From Caulobacter sp. (lineage in GTDB: Bacteria; Pseudomonadota; Alphaproteobacteria; Caulobacterales; Caulobacteraceae), in the NCBI GenBank assembly GCA_017745235.1, contig JAGHZU010000015.1, positions 46,450 to 110,449 on the forward strand: a stretch of DNA of 64,000 bases. Direction: 5' to 3'. A program made the position numbers and the translations under genes. The notes beneath the pieces are model-generated. The model searched no databases. It saw only the letters and a program-made list of their open reading frames with translations, and was not told the DNA's origin. Shown one piece after another: positions 34,975 through 43,664 of the stretch. Numbering within the stretch: the first letter of the stretch is position 1; the number at the start of each line of letters is the position of its first letter.

Positions 34975-35784
34975 TCAGGCGCCCTTGAACACGGGCGAGC
35001 GCTTTTCGAGAATGGCGTCGACGCCTTCCATGTGGTCCTCGGTGTGGTGGGCGATGGCCTGGGCCGCCGCGCTCATTTCCATAAGGGTGTCGTAGCTGGC
35101 CGTCTGGCCGTGCTTGAGCAGGCTCTTGGCCATGCGCAGGGCGTGCGGCGGCTGGGCGGCGATGCGTTCGGCCAGGGCCATGGCCTCGCCCATCAGGACG
35201 TCGGCGGAGACGGTCCGGCTGACCAGGCCCCATTCCTCGGCCTTGGCCGCGTCGATGACGTCGCCGGTGAACAATAGCTCGGCCGCGCGGCTCATGCCGA
35301 TGGTGCGCGGCATAAGCCAGGCGCCGCCATCGCCGGGGATCAGGCCCAGCTTGAGGAAGGTGACGCCGAACTTGGCGGTGTCGGCGGCGATGCGGATGTC
35401 GGTCATGCAGGCCACGTCGCAGCCCAGGCCGATGGCCGCGCCATTGACGGCGGCGATCGAGGGGACCTCCAGGCCGTAAATGGCCCGCACGATGCGGTGG
35501 ATGTTCTTGCGATAGCCGTCGCGCACGGCCACGCCGTTGCCGCCGAACGCCCCCTCCCGCGCCTTCATCGCCTTGACGTCGCCGCCGGCCGAGAAGGCCC
35601 GCCCTGCGCCCGTCAGGATCACGCAGCGGATGTCCTGGTCGTCGTTGATCGCCTCGCAGGCGGCCGCCACCTGGTCGCCGTCGCCGGGCGCGCCCAGGGC
35701 GTTCATCGCGTCGGGACGGTTGAGGGTCAGAACCGCGACGTGGCCGCGCTTCTCGGTGAGGATCAGGGGGGTGTCTTGCGCCAT
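34975..35784 (-). CDS. Enoyl-CoA hydratase/isomerase family protein
   Basis: Crotonase-fold enzyme of 269 aa. It has VAVLTLNRPDAMNALG, the oxyanion-hole block TGAGRAFSAGGDVKAM and VNGAAIGLGCDVACMTDIRIA with the second oxyanion Gly. The position of the first catalytic Glu corresponds to FLKLGLIPGDGGAWLMPR, where an Asp replaces the usual Glu-Gly-Gly or Asp-Gly-Gly pattern. It is likely a 2-enoyl-CoA hydratase or isomerase of fatty-acid or aromatic acid breakdown. ATG 35784 is the start; a 29-bp palindrome lies 91 nt upstream. Confidence 0.88.
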   Translation of the reverse strand: MAQDTPLILTEKRGHVAVLTLNRPDAMNALGAPGDGDQVAAACEAINDDQDIRCVILTGAGRAFSAGGDVKAMKAREGAFGGNGVAVRDGYRKNIHRIVRAIYGLEVPSIAAVNGAAIGLGCDVACMTDIRIAADTAKFGVTFLKLGLIPGDGGAWLMPRTIGMSRAAELLFTGDVIDAAKAEEWGLVSRTVSADVLMGEAMALAERIAAQPPHALRMAKSLLKHGQTASYDTLMEMSAAAQAIAHHTEDHMEGVDAILEKRSPVFKGA

Positions 35785-36117
35785 CGGACGTTCGCTCCTG
35801 CTTTTCTCCCTGCTTAGCGCACTTCGCCCCAGGGGAAGCAAGGGAGGCCGTGCGCGCCGCCGCCATGGTGAAGCTTACACCACGTTCATCGAACGTCGTG
35901 TAATCAACATATCCCCCTCAGATGATCCAAGTGTTCGCTCCAAGTGACATCGTTGTCAGAAGACCAAAGCCACCCGGTTACGCTTGCGAACAAGACGCAT
36001 CAGCGTCGCTAGGGCATTTTCAGTAAGCTAAACCGTAAAAAGCATTAGCCACCGGAGGAATCATAGGGTTTTACTGGAATTCAGGGACGCAAGGAAAAAC
36101 GGCGGCGTACAGTTCAC
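35785..36117. other. Intergenic region between the hydratase gene and the receiver gene
   Basis: This 333-nt gap is A/T-rich compared with its surroundings and contains the 29-bp palindrome at 35875-35903. The right part (35940-36117) would be the 5' untranslated region and promoter of the receiver gene. I see no small gene in it. Confidence 0.45.
35875..35903. promoter_or_regulatory. 29-bp palindrome, candidate operator
   Basis: TTACACCACGTTC and GAACGTCGTGTAA form 13-bp arms with one mismatch around ATC. This length and symmetry is typical of a TetR/FadR/GntR dimer site. It lies 91 nt upstream of the enoyl-CoA hydratase start and 215 nt upstream of the receiver gene. No T-run follows, so a terminator is unlikely. 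Confidence 0.5.
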
Positions 36118-36474
36118 ATGTCCCCAAGGCATGCATTGATCATCGAGGACGAGATCCTCATCGCCCTCGAAGTCGAGGCGTTGCTGCTCGAACAAGGTTT
36201 CGAGAGCTTCGACATCGCCGAAAGTCCGCAGGACGCGCTGGACTGCGCCCTCAAGCGTCAACCCGATCTCATTACAGCCGACTACCGCATCATAGGCGGC
36301 ACCGGCGTCGAAGCCGTCACCGCCATCATGGCCCGTCTGGGCCCGATCCCCGTGGTCTACGTCACCGGCAACGCCGACCAGTTGGGCGCGCGCACGCGCA
36401 CCGTGGTGGACAAGCCCATCTCGCCTCATCGCCTGGCCGAAGCCTGCGCCCTGGCCACCGGGGCGGCGGCTTAG
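36118..36474 (+). CDS. Single-domain response regulator (receiver only)
   Basis: Receiver-domain protein of 118 aa with no output domain. The acidic pocket is E10-D11, the phospho-acceptor is D55 (LITADYRIIGG), the switch Thr is T83 (VVYVTGN) and the conserved Lys is K99 (VDKPIS). It may act as a phosphate sink or a protein-binding switch, as DivK, CpdR and MrrA do in Caulobacter. It shows no clear closeness to any of them. There is no kinase gene nearby. Confidence 0.9.
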   Translation: MSPRHALIIEDEILIALEVEALLLEQGFESFDIAESPQDALDCALKRQPDLITADYRIIGGTGVEAVTAIMARLGPIPVVYVTGNADQLGARTRTVVDKPISPHRLAEACALATGAAA

Positions 36475-36528
36475 GCCTTTCCCCAATCTCCATGGCGGCT
36501 ATTCTGCCGACCCGCCAAGGGGATTCCG

Positions 36529-37143
36529 ATGACCATCGTCGACAGCCTGGAGGCGCTGGAAGCGCTCTACCGGCCCGCGCCCGTCGCCGCCTCGACCGTG
36601 AAGGTCGCCGACCGGCTCATTCCCGAATACCGCGCCCTGGTCGAGGCCTCGCCGTTCCTGGCCCTGGCCACCGTTGGGCCGGAGGGGCTGGACTGCAGCC
36701 CGCGCGGCGACCAGCCGGGCTTCGTGCGAGTGGCCGACGAGCGCACGCTGATCCTGCCCGACCGGCGCGGCAACAACCGCATCGACAGCCTGCGCAACGT
36801 GGTGCGCGATCCGCGCGTGGCGCTGATGTTCCTGATCCCCGGCTCGGGCACGACATTCCGGGTGAACGGCCGGGCGGTGATCAGCGCCGATCCCGACCTG
36901 CTGGAAAGCTTCGCAGTCGACGGCAAGGCCCCGCGCACCTGCCTGGTCGTCACCGTGGTCGAGGCCTATTTCCAGTGCGCGCGGGCCATCGTCCGCTCGG
37001 GCCTCTGGAAGCCGGAAAATCAGGTCGATCCCGCGTCCCTGCCCACGCCGGGCGCGATGCTGGCGGCCATGACCGCCGGCGCGGTGGGCGGAAAGCCCTA
37101 TGACGACGCCTGGCCCGAGCGCGCGGCGGCCACCCTGTGGTAG
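36529..37143 (+). CDS. FMN-binding PPOX-type flavoprotein (MSMEG_1061-like)
   Basis: Pyridoxamine 5'-phosphate oxidase-related split-barrel protein of 204 aa. It has FLALATVGPEGLDCSPRGDQPGFVRV in the first strands, ILPDRRGNNRIDSLRNVVRDPRVALMFLIPGSG, recognisable in pieces, and VVEAYFQCARAIVRSGLWKP near the end. These fit the TIGR04025/MSMEG_1061 branch of FMN-dependent proteins. The substrate is unknown. It lies 54 nt after the receiver gene and ends at a strong terminator. Confidence 0.88.
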   Translation: MTIVDSLEALEALYRPAPVAASTVKVADRLIPEYRALVEASPFLALATVGPEGLDCSPRGDQPGFVRVADERTLILPDRRGNNRIDSLRNVVRDPRVALMFLIPGSGTTFRVNGRAVISADPDLLESFAVDGKAPRTCLVVTVVEAYFQCARAIVRSGLWKPENQVDPASLPTPGAMLAAMTAGAVGGKPYDDAWPERAAATLW

Positions 37144-37165
37144 GGCCAGGCCCTAGCGAAGACGA

Positions 37166-37196
37166 AAGCGGCCCCGCCCTTGTGGGCGAGGCCGCT
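37166..37196. terminator. Bidirectional terminator between the PPOX gene and dksA
   Basis: AAGCGGCCCCGCCC (37166-37179) and GGGCGAGGCCGCTT (37183-37196) form a 14-bp stem with one mismatch and a short loop between convergent genes. On the minus strand it is followed by a C/T-rich TTTCGTCTTCG, so it can end dksA transcription; A-rich sequence flanks the other side. Confidence 0.75.
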
Positions 37197-37223
37197 TGAA
37201 ACACATCGATCGAGGCCGAGACC

Positions 37224-37652
37224 TCAGTCGTCGCGATGAACCCGTTCCCGGCGTTCGTGACGTTCCTGGGCTTCCAGGCTGAGCGTGGCGGTGGGCCGCG
37301 CATCCAGCCGGGCCAGGCCGATCGGCTCGCCGGTTTCCTCGCAGTAGCCGTAGGAGCCGTCCTCGACGCGACGCAACGCCTGGTCGATCTTGGAGATCAG
37401 CTTCCGCTGGCGGTCCCGGGTGCGCAATTCCAGCGCCCGGTCAGTTTCCGACGACGCTCGGTCGGCGAGGTCGGCGTGGTTCTCAGTTTCGGTTTGCAGA
37501 TGCGAGACCGTTTCGCGAGATTCGCGAAGGATCTCTTCTTTCCAAGCCAGCAGCTTTTGCTTGAAGTATTCGAGCTGCCGCTCGTTCATGAAGGGCTCGT
37601 CGTCCGTAGGACGATACGAGTCCGGCGCCTTCAGTACAGTGGCCGTTTGCAT
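37224..37652 (-). CDS. dksA: RNA polymerase-binding protein DksA, with incomplete zinc site
   Basis: Protein of 142 aa that enters the secondary channel of RNA polymerase and works with ppGpp. The coiled-coil tip HADLADRAS has the D-x-x-D-x-A motif (D61, D64, A66). The zinc-finger region YGYCEETGEP, then RPTATLSLEAQE, keeps only C104; the other three ligand positions are T107, S125 and A128. This is the low-cysteine form known from DksA2-type and alphaproteobacterial proteins. M22 (MNERQLEYF) is an alternative start. Confidence 0.93.
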   Translation of the reverse strand: MQTATVLKAPDSYRPTDDEPFMNERQLEYFKQKLLAWKEEILRESRETVSHLQTETENHADLADRASSETDRALELRTRDRQRKLISKIDQALRRVEDGSYGYCEETGEPIGLARLDARPTATLSLEAQERHERRERVHRDD

Positions 37653-37827
37653 TAACGCCTCACGCCCCGATGAACTCCGCCCATGGCAGGCGGGGTGCTT
37701 ATACCAAAACGATAGCTTCGTTCAATGAACCTCACGTGAGCGGCGCGTTCAGCGACTTTCGCGAACGCGGCGCCCGAGGAGCATCGCCCGAACCTGACAG
37801 TATCAACGGGCGATTCCATGATGGGTT

Positions 37828-38262
37828 CTAGCCTCGCGCCGCTTCGAGCTTGGCGGCCTCGACCGCCGCCCGGGTTTCGATCTCGTTGAGGATCGCCTCC
37901 AGGTTCGGATCGTCGGTCGCCTCGCGATGCTCGCGCACGGCGGCCTTGAGCCGGGCCAGGGTGCCGGTGGAGACATCGCCGTCCAGGGTGGCCAGCTTCA
38001 GGGCGTCGAGAATGTCGAGCAGGCCGCCGGCCCGCTTCACCGCCCGCCGCTTGCGCTCCATGGGATCCAGATTCGCCTGCAGGGCCAGCAGGGCGTCCAG
38101 CGAGCCGACGCCGGCCATCGCCCCAACGCCACCGGCCTGGGCCACGCCCGCGGCAGGAGCCGCCGCGCCGACCGAAGGCAGGGAAAATCCCGAGCCGCCG
38201 CCGGCCGGCTTGGCCCGCGATGCGCCGGTCGCCCCTACGCTCCCCGTGCCCGAAACCTTCAT
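37828..38262 (-). CDS. fliX: Flagellar assembly regulator FliX
   Basis: Caulobacter-type protein of 144 aa that works with the sigma-54 activator FlbD and couples flagellar assembly to class III gene expression. It starts MKVSGTGSVGATG and has a Gly/Ala/Pro-rich N-terminal part. The conserved C-terminal helices are GVGSLDALLALQ, RRRAVKRAGGLLDILDALKLA, in pieces, and IETRAAVEAAKLEA. ATG 38262 aligns with the family start; TTG 38268 is upstream. It is divergent from flgI, the known arrangement in Caulobacter. Confidence 0.92.
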   Translation of the reverse strand: MKVSGTGSVGATGASRAKPAGGGSGFSLPSVGAAAPAAGVAQAGGVGAMAGVGSLDALLALQANLDPMERKRRAVKRAGGLLDILDALKLATLDGDVSTGTLARLKAAVREHREATDDPNLEAILNEIETRAAVEAAKLEAARG

Positions 38263-38342
38263 GACCAACGCTGCTCCGACTGTCGAAACCAGGGAGTCTC
38301 ACCTCACCGGTTAACGGCATCTTGCGAGCCGCCGCTTGCGGT

Positions 38343-38350
38343 ATGGTTAA
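38343..38350 (-). promoter_or_regulatory. CtrA half-site TTAACCAT upstream of fliX
   Basis: The octamer TTAACCAT reads on the minus strand 81-88 nt upstream of fliX, and GTTAAC lies at 38311-38316. TTAACCAT is the preferred CtrA half-site, and class II flagellar genes such as fliX are CtrA targets in Caulobacter. A full TTAA-N7-TTAA is not present. Confidence 0.4.
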
Positions 38351-38429
38351 TGCCGGGCAGAATCTGCCGGACCGGATTGTCGCAGGCAGATTTTCGCCGC
38401 CTTTCCACTGATTTCATTGATCTTTTTGT

Positions 38430-38445
38430 TGGCCCGGTTCTGGCA
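38430..38445 (+). promoter_or_regulatory. Sigma-54-like promoter upstream of flgI
   Basis: TGGCCCGGTTCTGGCA places GG and GC exactly 10 nt apart, as required for sigma-54, and differs from TGGCACG-N4-TTGCA at two positions. It ends 39 nt before the flgI ATG. Class III flagellar genes of Caulobacter, including flgI, use sigma-54. Confidence 0.5.
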
Positions 38446-38484
38446 TGAGGCGGTTCGGGGAAGTCGCCCCGACGCAGGATCGCC

Positions 38485-39597
38485 ATGTCTCGTTCATTCT
38501 TCGCCTCCGTTCTGGGCCTTGCTCTCGCCGCCGTGGCGGTGATCGCCGGCCCGGCCGACGCCAAGTCGCGGATCAAGGACATCGTCGCCTTCGAGGGCGT
38601 GCGGGATAACCAGCTGGTCGGCTACGGCATCGTCGTGGGCCTGAACGGCACCGGCGACAGCCTGCGCAACGCGCCCATGACCAAGCAGAGCCTGGAGGCG
38701 ATGCTGGAGCGCCAGGGCGTGAACGTGCGCGACGGCAACCTCAACACCAAGAACACCGCGGCGGTCATGGTCACCGCCAACCTGCCGCCCTTCTCGGCGA
38801 CCGGCGCGCGCATGGACGTGACGGTCTCGACCCTGGGCGACGCCAAGAGCCTGCTGGGCGGCACCCTGCTGGTCACCGCCCTGCAAGGCGCGGACGGCCA
38901 GACCTACGCGGTGGCCCAGGGCACGGTGCAGACCGGCTCGATCTCGGCCGGCGGCGCCTCGGGCAGCTCGGTCACCAAGGGCGTTCCGACGGCCGGCCGC
39001 ATCGCCGCCGGCGGCATCATCGAGCGCGAGACCGGCTTCCAGATGGTGAACATGGACGTGCTGCGCATGACCCTGCGCAACCCCGACTTCACCACCGCCC
39101 GCCGCATCGCCGACGCCGTCAACGGCCGCTTCCCCGGCTGCGCCCAGGCCCAGAACCCCACGATCGTCGCCGTCCGCGCCCCGGCCGGCATGGACATGAT
39201 CAGCTTCGTGACCGCCATCGAGAACCTGGAGGTCGAACCCGACGCCCCCGCCAAGGTGATCATCGACGAGGTGGCCGGCGTGATCGTGATGGGCGACGAC
39301 GTGCGCATCAGCCACGTGGCCATCGCCCAGGGCAACCTGACCATCTCGGTCCAGGAGACCCCGGCCGTCAGCCAGCCCGCCCCGTTCAGCCAGGGCCGCA
39401 CCACGGTGGTCCCGCAATCGACCGTCAGCGTCGAGGAGGAGAAGGGCCGCAAGCTGCTGACCCTGGGCGGCGGCGCCTCGCTCAAGAGCCTGGTCGGCGG
39501 GCTGAACGCCCTGGGCGTGACTCCGCGCGACATGATCTCGATCCTGCAGGCCATCAAGGCCTCGGGCGCCCTGCAAGCCGACATCGAGGTGATGTGA
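38485..39597 (+). CDS. flgI: Flagellar P-ring protein FlgI
   Basis: Secreted P-ring subunit of 370 aa that surrounds the rod in the periplasm. The signal peptide is [20 protein letters not shown] with cleavage after GPADA. The mature protein has [33 protein letters not shown], recognisable in pieces, then [35 protein letters not shown] and the C-terminal [30 protein letters not shown] region. It leads the flgI-cheL-flbY operon. Confidence 0.97.
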   Translation: MSRSFFASVLGLALAAVAVIAGPADAKSRIKDIVAFEGVRDNQLVGYGIVVGLNGTGDSLRNAPMTKQSLEAMLERQGVNVRDGNLNTKNTAAVMVTANLPPFSATGARMDVTVSTLGDAKSLLGGTLLVTALQGADGQTYAVAQGTVQTGSISAGGASGSSVTKGVPTAGRIAAGGIIERETGFQMVNMDVLRMTLRNPDFTTARRIADAVNGRFPGCAQAQNPTIVAVRAPAGMDMISFVTAIENLEVEPDAPAKVIIDEVAGVIVMGDDVRISHVAIAQGNLTISVQETPAVSQPAPFSQGRTTVVPQSTVSVEEEKGRKLLTLGGGASLKSLVGGLNALGVTPRDMISILQAIKASGALQADIEVM

Positions 39598-39914
39598 TGA
39601 GCGCCCTGTCCTCCCTCACCGCCCCCGCGATCGACACCGCCGGCCCGACCGCCGCCTCCACCGCCGAGCTCCTGCGCCGCGGCAAGATCAAGGAGACGGC
39701 CCAGAAGTTCGAGACCTCGTTCCTGTCGGTGATGATGCAGTCGATGTTCGAGGGGGTGAAAACCTCCGAGCCCTTCGGCGGCGGCAACGGCGAGGAGATG
39801 TTCAAGTCCCTCCTGACCGAGGAGATGGCCAAGCAGGTCACCAAGGCCGGCGGCGTCGGCCTGGCCGCCACGGTCCAGAAGGAAATGCTGAAGATGCAAG
39901 GTCTGAAGGAGTAG
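39597..39914 (+). CDS. cheL: Rod-binding protein, FlgJ N-terminal type (CheL-like)
   Basis: Protein of 105 aa corresponding to the N-terminal rod-capping half of FlgJ, without the muramidase domain. [20 protein letters not shown] is the rod-binding signature and [15 protein letters not shown] follows, as in the family. In Caulobacter the equivalent gene is known as cheL and lies between flgI and flbY. The ATG at 39597 overlaps the flgI stop (TGATG). The usual FlgJ enzyme half must be supplied by another protein. Confidence 0.88.
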   Translation: MSALSSLTAPAIDTAGPTAASTAELLRRGKIKETAQKFETSFLSVMMQSMFEGVKTSEPFGGGNGEEMFKSLLTEEMAKQVTKAGGVGLAATVQKEMLKMQGLKE

Positions 39915-39918
39915 GCCC

Positions 39919-40365
39919 ATGGCCCTGAACGCCACCGACTGCGACGACCGCGTCGAACAGCTGATCATCCTGACCGAGCGCCTGACCGACCTGATCGCCC
40001 AGCAGTCCTCGGCTTTCGAAGCCCGCCGCCCGCACGAGGCGGCGCGGTTCGTCGACGAGATCGCCAAGCTGGCCAACGTCTACCGTCACGAGTCCGCCCG
40101 GGTGCGTGCGGCCGTGAGCCTGGTCTCGGGCGCCTCGCTGCAGCGTCGCCAGCGCCTGATGCGGGCCACCGAAGCGTTCGACGCCGTCCTTGCCCGCCAG
40201 GGCCGCGCGGTCGCGGCCGCCCGCCACGTGACCGAGGGCCTTGTGCGCGCCATCGCCGAGGAAATCGCCGTCCAGCGTCCCCAGGCCTCCGGCTACGGCC
40301 CCGGCTCGCAGGGCGCGGCGTACCAGCAAAGCGGCACGGCGATTACGCTGAACCAGCGGGCGTAA
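39919..40365 (+). CDS. flbY: Flagellar protein FlbY (FlgN-like)
   Basis: Helical protein of 148 aa. It is read as two long amphipathic helices (VEQLIILTERLTDLIAQQS; LQRRQRLMRATEAFDAVLAR) with no signal or membrane segment, a FlgN-type chaperone layout. In Caulobacter the third gene of this operon is flbY, which acts in flagellar assembly. It starts 5 nt after the cheL-like stop. The symbol is given from context; the sequence alone supports a FlgN-like helical protein. Confidence 0.75.
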   Translation: MALNATDCDDRVEQLIILTERLTDLIAQQSSAFEARRPHEAARFVDEIAKLANVYRHESARVRAAVSLVSGASLQRRQRLMRATEAFDAVLARQGRAVAAARHVTEGLVRAIAEEIAVQRPQASGYGPGSQGAAYQQSGTAITLNQRA

Positions 40366-40377
40366 AAAACCCCTCGG

Positions 40378-41469
40378 TCACGCCGCCTTCGGCTCCTTCT
40401 TCTTCCGCCGCTTGGGCAGACCCGCCGGGTTGCCCCAGAACGTCACCACCGCCAGCGTGCCCAGCAGGCCCAGGGTCAGGCCCGAGACCGTCATCACCAG
40501 GCGGTACGGCAGCCCGCCCACCTTGGCCGCGTGCAGCGGGAAGTCGGCGTTGGCGATGCGCGAGCCCAGCGGCAGGCCCAGGGCGTCGCGCGAGGCGACC
40601 ATGCGGCCGTCGGCGGGATCGAACCAGGCCATGGAGCGGCCGTTGGGCAGCCATTCCACCGGCTGGCGCAGGCGGATCGCAACCAGGCCGCCGGGCTTGG
40701 CCGGCAGGCCGATCGTGCGCACCTCCGCGCCGGGGAAGCGGATCTTGGCCTGCCCGATCACCTTGGTCCAGTCCAGGTCCTCGGCCAGCTTGCCGCCCTT
40801 GATCTTCGGCGGCTTGGAAGCCTGCTCCATGGTCGCGGCCGAGGAGAACGGCGCGCGCACGGCGTTGGAGAACCATTTCAGGTTCATCGTCGCGCCCGTG
40901 GTCAGCGACAGCACCAGCAGCGGCGCCACCAGCACGCCCAGGTCACGGTGGTGATGGACGATCGCGGCCCGCTTCATCATCCGGGGCCAGAGGCGGACAT
41001 GGAACATCCGCCGCGTGGGCCACCACAGGATCAGGCCCGTGATCACGAAGCCCAGGCCCGCCAGGCCCGCGATCCCGCCGACGATTTCCCCCGCGTCGCC
41101 GTTGAAGAGGTGATGGTGCAGGTCGAAGATCCAGACCTCGGGCCGCGACCAGTTCGAGGTCCAGGCCTGGACGATGTTGCCGTCCTGGTCGGCATAGGCC
41201 GCCTTCTCGCCCTTGTAGGCCAGCTTGTTCAGGCCCATGCGCGAGGTGGCCAGCACGATCGAGCGCGGTCGGTCCTCGGCGGCGAAGACCTTGGTCGCCA
41301 TCGCCGCCAGGGTCGCTGTATCCTGGCGCTGGGCGTCGGCGGCGTGGGGCACGGTGGCGCGCAGGAAGGCGTCCTCATGCACCAGCAAAGCCCCGGTCAG
41401 GCCCAGCACCGCCAGCAGCAGGCCGATCAGCCCGCCGGTCCAACGGTGGAGAAGGCGAAGGATCTTCAT
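40378..41469 (-). CDS. PepSY-associated membrane protein (ferric-reductase-like)
   Basis: Inner-membrane protein of 363 aa with four to five membrane segments. The first is LHRWTGGLIGLLLAVLGLTG, with the R-x-x-H-R-W-T/x-G start typical of PepSY-TM proteins. HHHLFNGDAGEIVGG carries histidines, GLILWWPTRR is the family W-W-P motif, and VHHHRDLG follows. Such proteins are encoded beside TonB receptors and are thought to reduce ferric siderophores. It overlaps the receptor stop by one base (TGATG). The role in iron uptake is inferred from the neighbour and the Fur box. Confidence 0.88.
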   Translation of the reverse strand: MKILRLLHRWTGGLIGLLLAVLGLTGALLVHEDAFLRATVPHAADAQRQDTATLAAMATKVFAAEDRPRSIVLATSRMGLNKLAYKGEKAAYADQDGNIVQAWTSNWSRPEVWIFDLHHHLFNGDAGEIVGGIAGLAGLGFVITGLILWWPTRRMFHVRLWPRMMKRAAIVHHHRDLGVLVAPLLVLSLTTGATMNLKWFSNAVRAPFSSAATMEQASKPPKIKGGKLAEDLDWTKVIGQAKIRFPGAEVRTIGLPAKPGGLVAIRLRQPVEWLPNGRSMAWFDPADGRMVASRDALGLPLGSRIANADFPLHAAKVGGLPYRLVMTVSGLTLGLLGTLAVVTFWGNPAGLPKRRKKKEPKAA

Positions 41470-43616
41470 CAGAAGCGGGTTTCCCAGCCCAGCGTCGCGG
41501 TGCGGCCGCGGCCGGCGAAGAACTTGTCGTTGCCCGGTATCGTCGTGTCGGAGTTGTAGCTGATGTACTGCTTGTCCAGCAGGTTCTGCACGCCCAGCGA
41601 CAGGGTCCCCACCGGCAGTTCGTAGCGCACGAAGGCGTCGGCCAGGGTGTAGCCGCTGAAGTCGTCCTTCACCGAGCTGCCCTGCATGTCGCGCTTGAGA
41701 TACGACTGGATCTGCAGGCGCAGCGCCCACTTGCCCACCTCGTAGTCGGCGGCCAGGTTCAGGCGGTCGGGCGAGATGTTGGCGCCGTCCAGGCTCTTGT
41801 CGACCTTGCCGTCCAGGTCGGTGTCGCTCTTGCCGCGCAGGCGGGCGTAGCCCGTGGAGAGGATCAGACCCTCGATGGGGGTGCGGGCGCGCAGGCTCAG
41901 TTCCAGCCCCTCGATCTCGACCCGCTGGCGCTGGACGTCGAAGATGCCCGAGGAATTGGCCACCAGGAACTGTCCCAGCTTCGACGAGGACCAGAAGTAT
42001 GTCGCCGTGGCGTCGAACGGGCCGCGCTTGTATTCCGCGCCGATCTCGCGGTTGTTGGAGACGATGGGGCTGATGTCGAGGAAGTTGTCGACGTCGACGC
42101 CATCCTTGTTGATCGACCGCAGGATGCGGCCCACGTCCGGCACGGTGTAGCCCTCGGCGTAGCTGGCGTAGAACCGGACGCCCCGGGTGGGCTCGACCAC
42201 CACGCCGCCGTTGACGAGGGTGGCGCTGAACTCGGGCGAACCGCCGCCGACCTTGCGAGAGCCGTAGCTGGCCACGGTGGTGAAGTCGTCGACCTTCAGC
42301 GTGACGTTCTCGAACCGCGCGCCGCCGTTCAGACGCACCTTGCCGTCCAGAAGCTTGAGGTTGCCTTGAACGAAGGGCGCGATGCTTTCGAATTTGGTCG
42401 GCGGCACCCACAGCCGGCCCGTCTGGATCAGGGCCTGCTCGGTGCGGTCGGTCAGGCCGTCCAGGCCGACCGTCGCCGTCAGGGCCTCGAAGCCGGGAAC
42501 GGTCCGCTCGTAGCTGGCGCGCGCGCCAAGCTTGCGCGAGCGGTTGGACGACTGGTCGAACAGCGTGCCCAGGGGCGCGATCGAGGCGTCCTGGAAGGTC
42601 GAGCTCCTGTCGCCGCCGAAGGTGTCGCGGCTGTTGTTGTAGAACACCTGGGCGACCAGGTTGCCGCCAACCAGATCGCTGTCGGTGAGCGACGCCGAGA
42701 GGGTCTCCACGCGGTTGGCGGCCGGCTTGCCGAGCGGTGTCCCGCGAACGCTGCTGGCCGGCACGCGGGCGGCCCGGTTGCCCGTCAGCACCACGTAGTC
42801 GCCGTCGCCCTTCAACTCGAAACGATTGGCCACCACCTCCAGGCGGGTGGTCTCGCCCAGTTGCCAGCCCAAGCGGCCGAACAGCGACAGGGTCTTGGAA
42901 TCCTGGACGTCGCCCTGGGTGGTGTCGATGCCCACGCGACGGCCGTCGCCGTCATAGAACGCCCCGCGGGCTTCGTAGGCGACGCCGGCGGTGGCGTCGA
43001 ACTTGCCCTCGCGCCAGCCGACCAGGCCCGCGATCTTGCCGCCGATGCTGTCGCCCAGGCCGTGGCCCGCGCTGGCCTGCACCAGGGTACGGCCGGAGAC
43101 GCCGTCCGACCGGGGCGCGCCGACGGTGACCTGGTTGACCACCCCGCCGGTGGCGCCGATGCCCTGCAGGGCGTTGGAGCCGTAGATCATCTCGACGCGC
43201 TCGATGAAGAACGGATCGATCGTGTAGCCGTCGCGCGAGCCGTCGCGGATCGGGGTCGACTGCGGGATGCCGTTGATGGCGTAGAGCGGCGAGCGGCCGC
43301 GCAGGGTCTCGCCCGCGCCCGACAGTTTCTGGCGGGTCGGCGAGAACGACGGCGACAGGGTCGAGACGGCGTCGACGATCGAGCCCCCGATGGCGACCTG
43401 CTGGCTCAGGGCCTCGCTGTCGATCACGTCGACGGTCAGCGGCAGGGCGCTGGCGGGCAGCTTGGTGCGGGCGGCGGTGATGACCACCTGCTCCACCGCG
43501 TCGGCCTTCTCGCGACCCGACGAAGCCTGGGCGTGGGCGGCGGCCGACGTCAGGGCCGACAGGCTAAGCCCGGCCAGGGCGGCGGCGCGCAGGCCGCGCG
43601 CGGAGAAGATTGGCAT
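41469..43616 (-). CDS. TonB-dependent receptor (iron/siderophore type)
   Basis: Outer-membrane beta-barrel receptor of 715 aa. The signal peptide (residues 1-29) ends SAAAHAQA. The plug has VEQVVITAARTKLPASALPL and VEMIYGSNALQGIGATGG, the family signature. The barrel ends in GRGRTATLGWETRF with a final Phe. A Fur-like box is 48 nt upstream, and a PepSY protein follows, so the ligand is probably a ferric siderophore. The exact ligand cannot be read from sequence. Confidence 0.93.
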   Translation of the reverse strand: MPIFSARGLRAAALAGLSLSALTSAAAHAQASSGREKADAVEQVVITAARTKLPASALPLTVDVIDSEALSQQVAIGGSIVDAVSTLSPSFSPTRQKLSGAGETLRGRSPLYAINGIPQSTPIRDGSRDGYTIDPFFIERVEMIYGSNALQGIGATGGVVNQVTVGAPRSDGVSGRTLVQASAGHGLGDSIGGKIAGLVGWREGKFDATAGVAYEARGAFYDGDGRRVGIDTTQGDVQDSKTLSLFGRLGWQLGETTRLEVVANRFELKGDGDYVVLTGNRAARVPASSVRGTPLGKPAANRVETLSASLTDSDLVGGNLVAQVFYNNSRDTFGGDRSSTFQDASIAPLGTLFDQSSNRSRKLGARASYERTVPGFEALTATVGLDGLTDRTEQALIQTGRLWVPPTKFESIAPFVQGNLKLLDGKVRLNGGARFENVTLKVDDFTTVASYGSRKVGGGSPEFSATLVNGGVVVEPTRGVRFYASYAEGYTVPDVGRILRSINKDGVDVDNFLDISPIVSNNREIGAEYKRGPFDATATYFWSSSKLGQFLVANSSGIFDVQRQRVEIEGLELSLRARTPIEGLILSTGYARLRGKSDTDLDGKVDKSLDGANISPDRLNLAADYEVGKWALRLQIQSYLKRDMQGSSVKDDFSGYTLADAFVRYELPVGTLSLGVQNLLDKQYISYNSDTTIPGNDKFFAGRGRTATLGWETRF

Positions 43617-43664
43617 GACGGACGCCCCGACGGTTCACAAATCGAGGGCGCCGTATAGCTGCTG

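Noticed and set aside
38343..38400. A sigma-54 promoter for fliX
   Set aside because: No pair of GG and GC with 10-nt spacing was found on the minus strand; the CtrA-like half-site is the better explanation.
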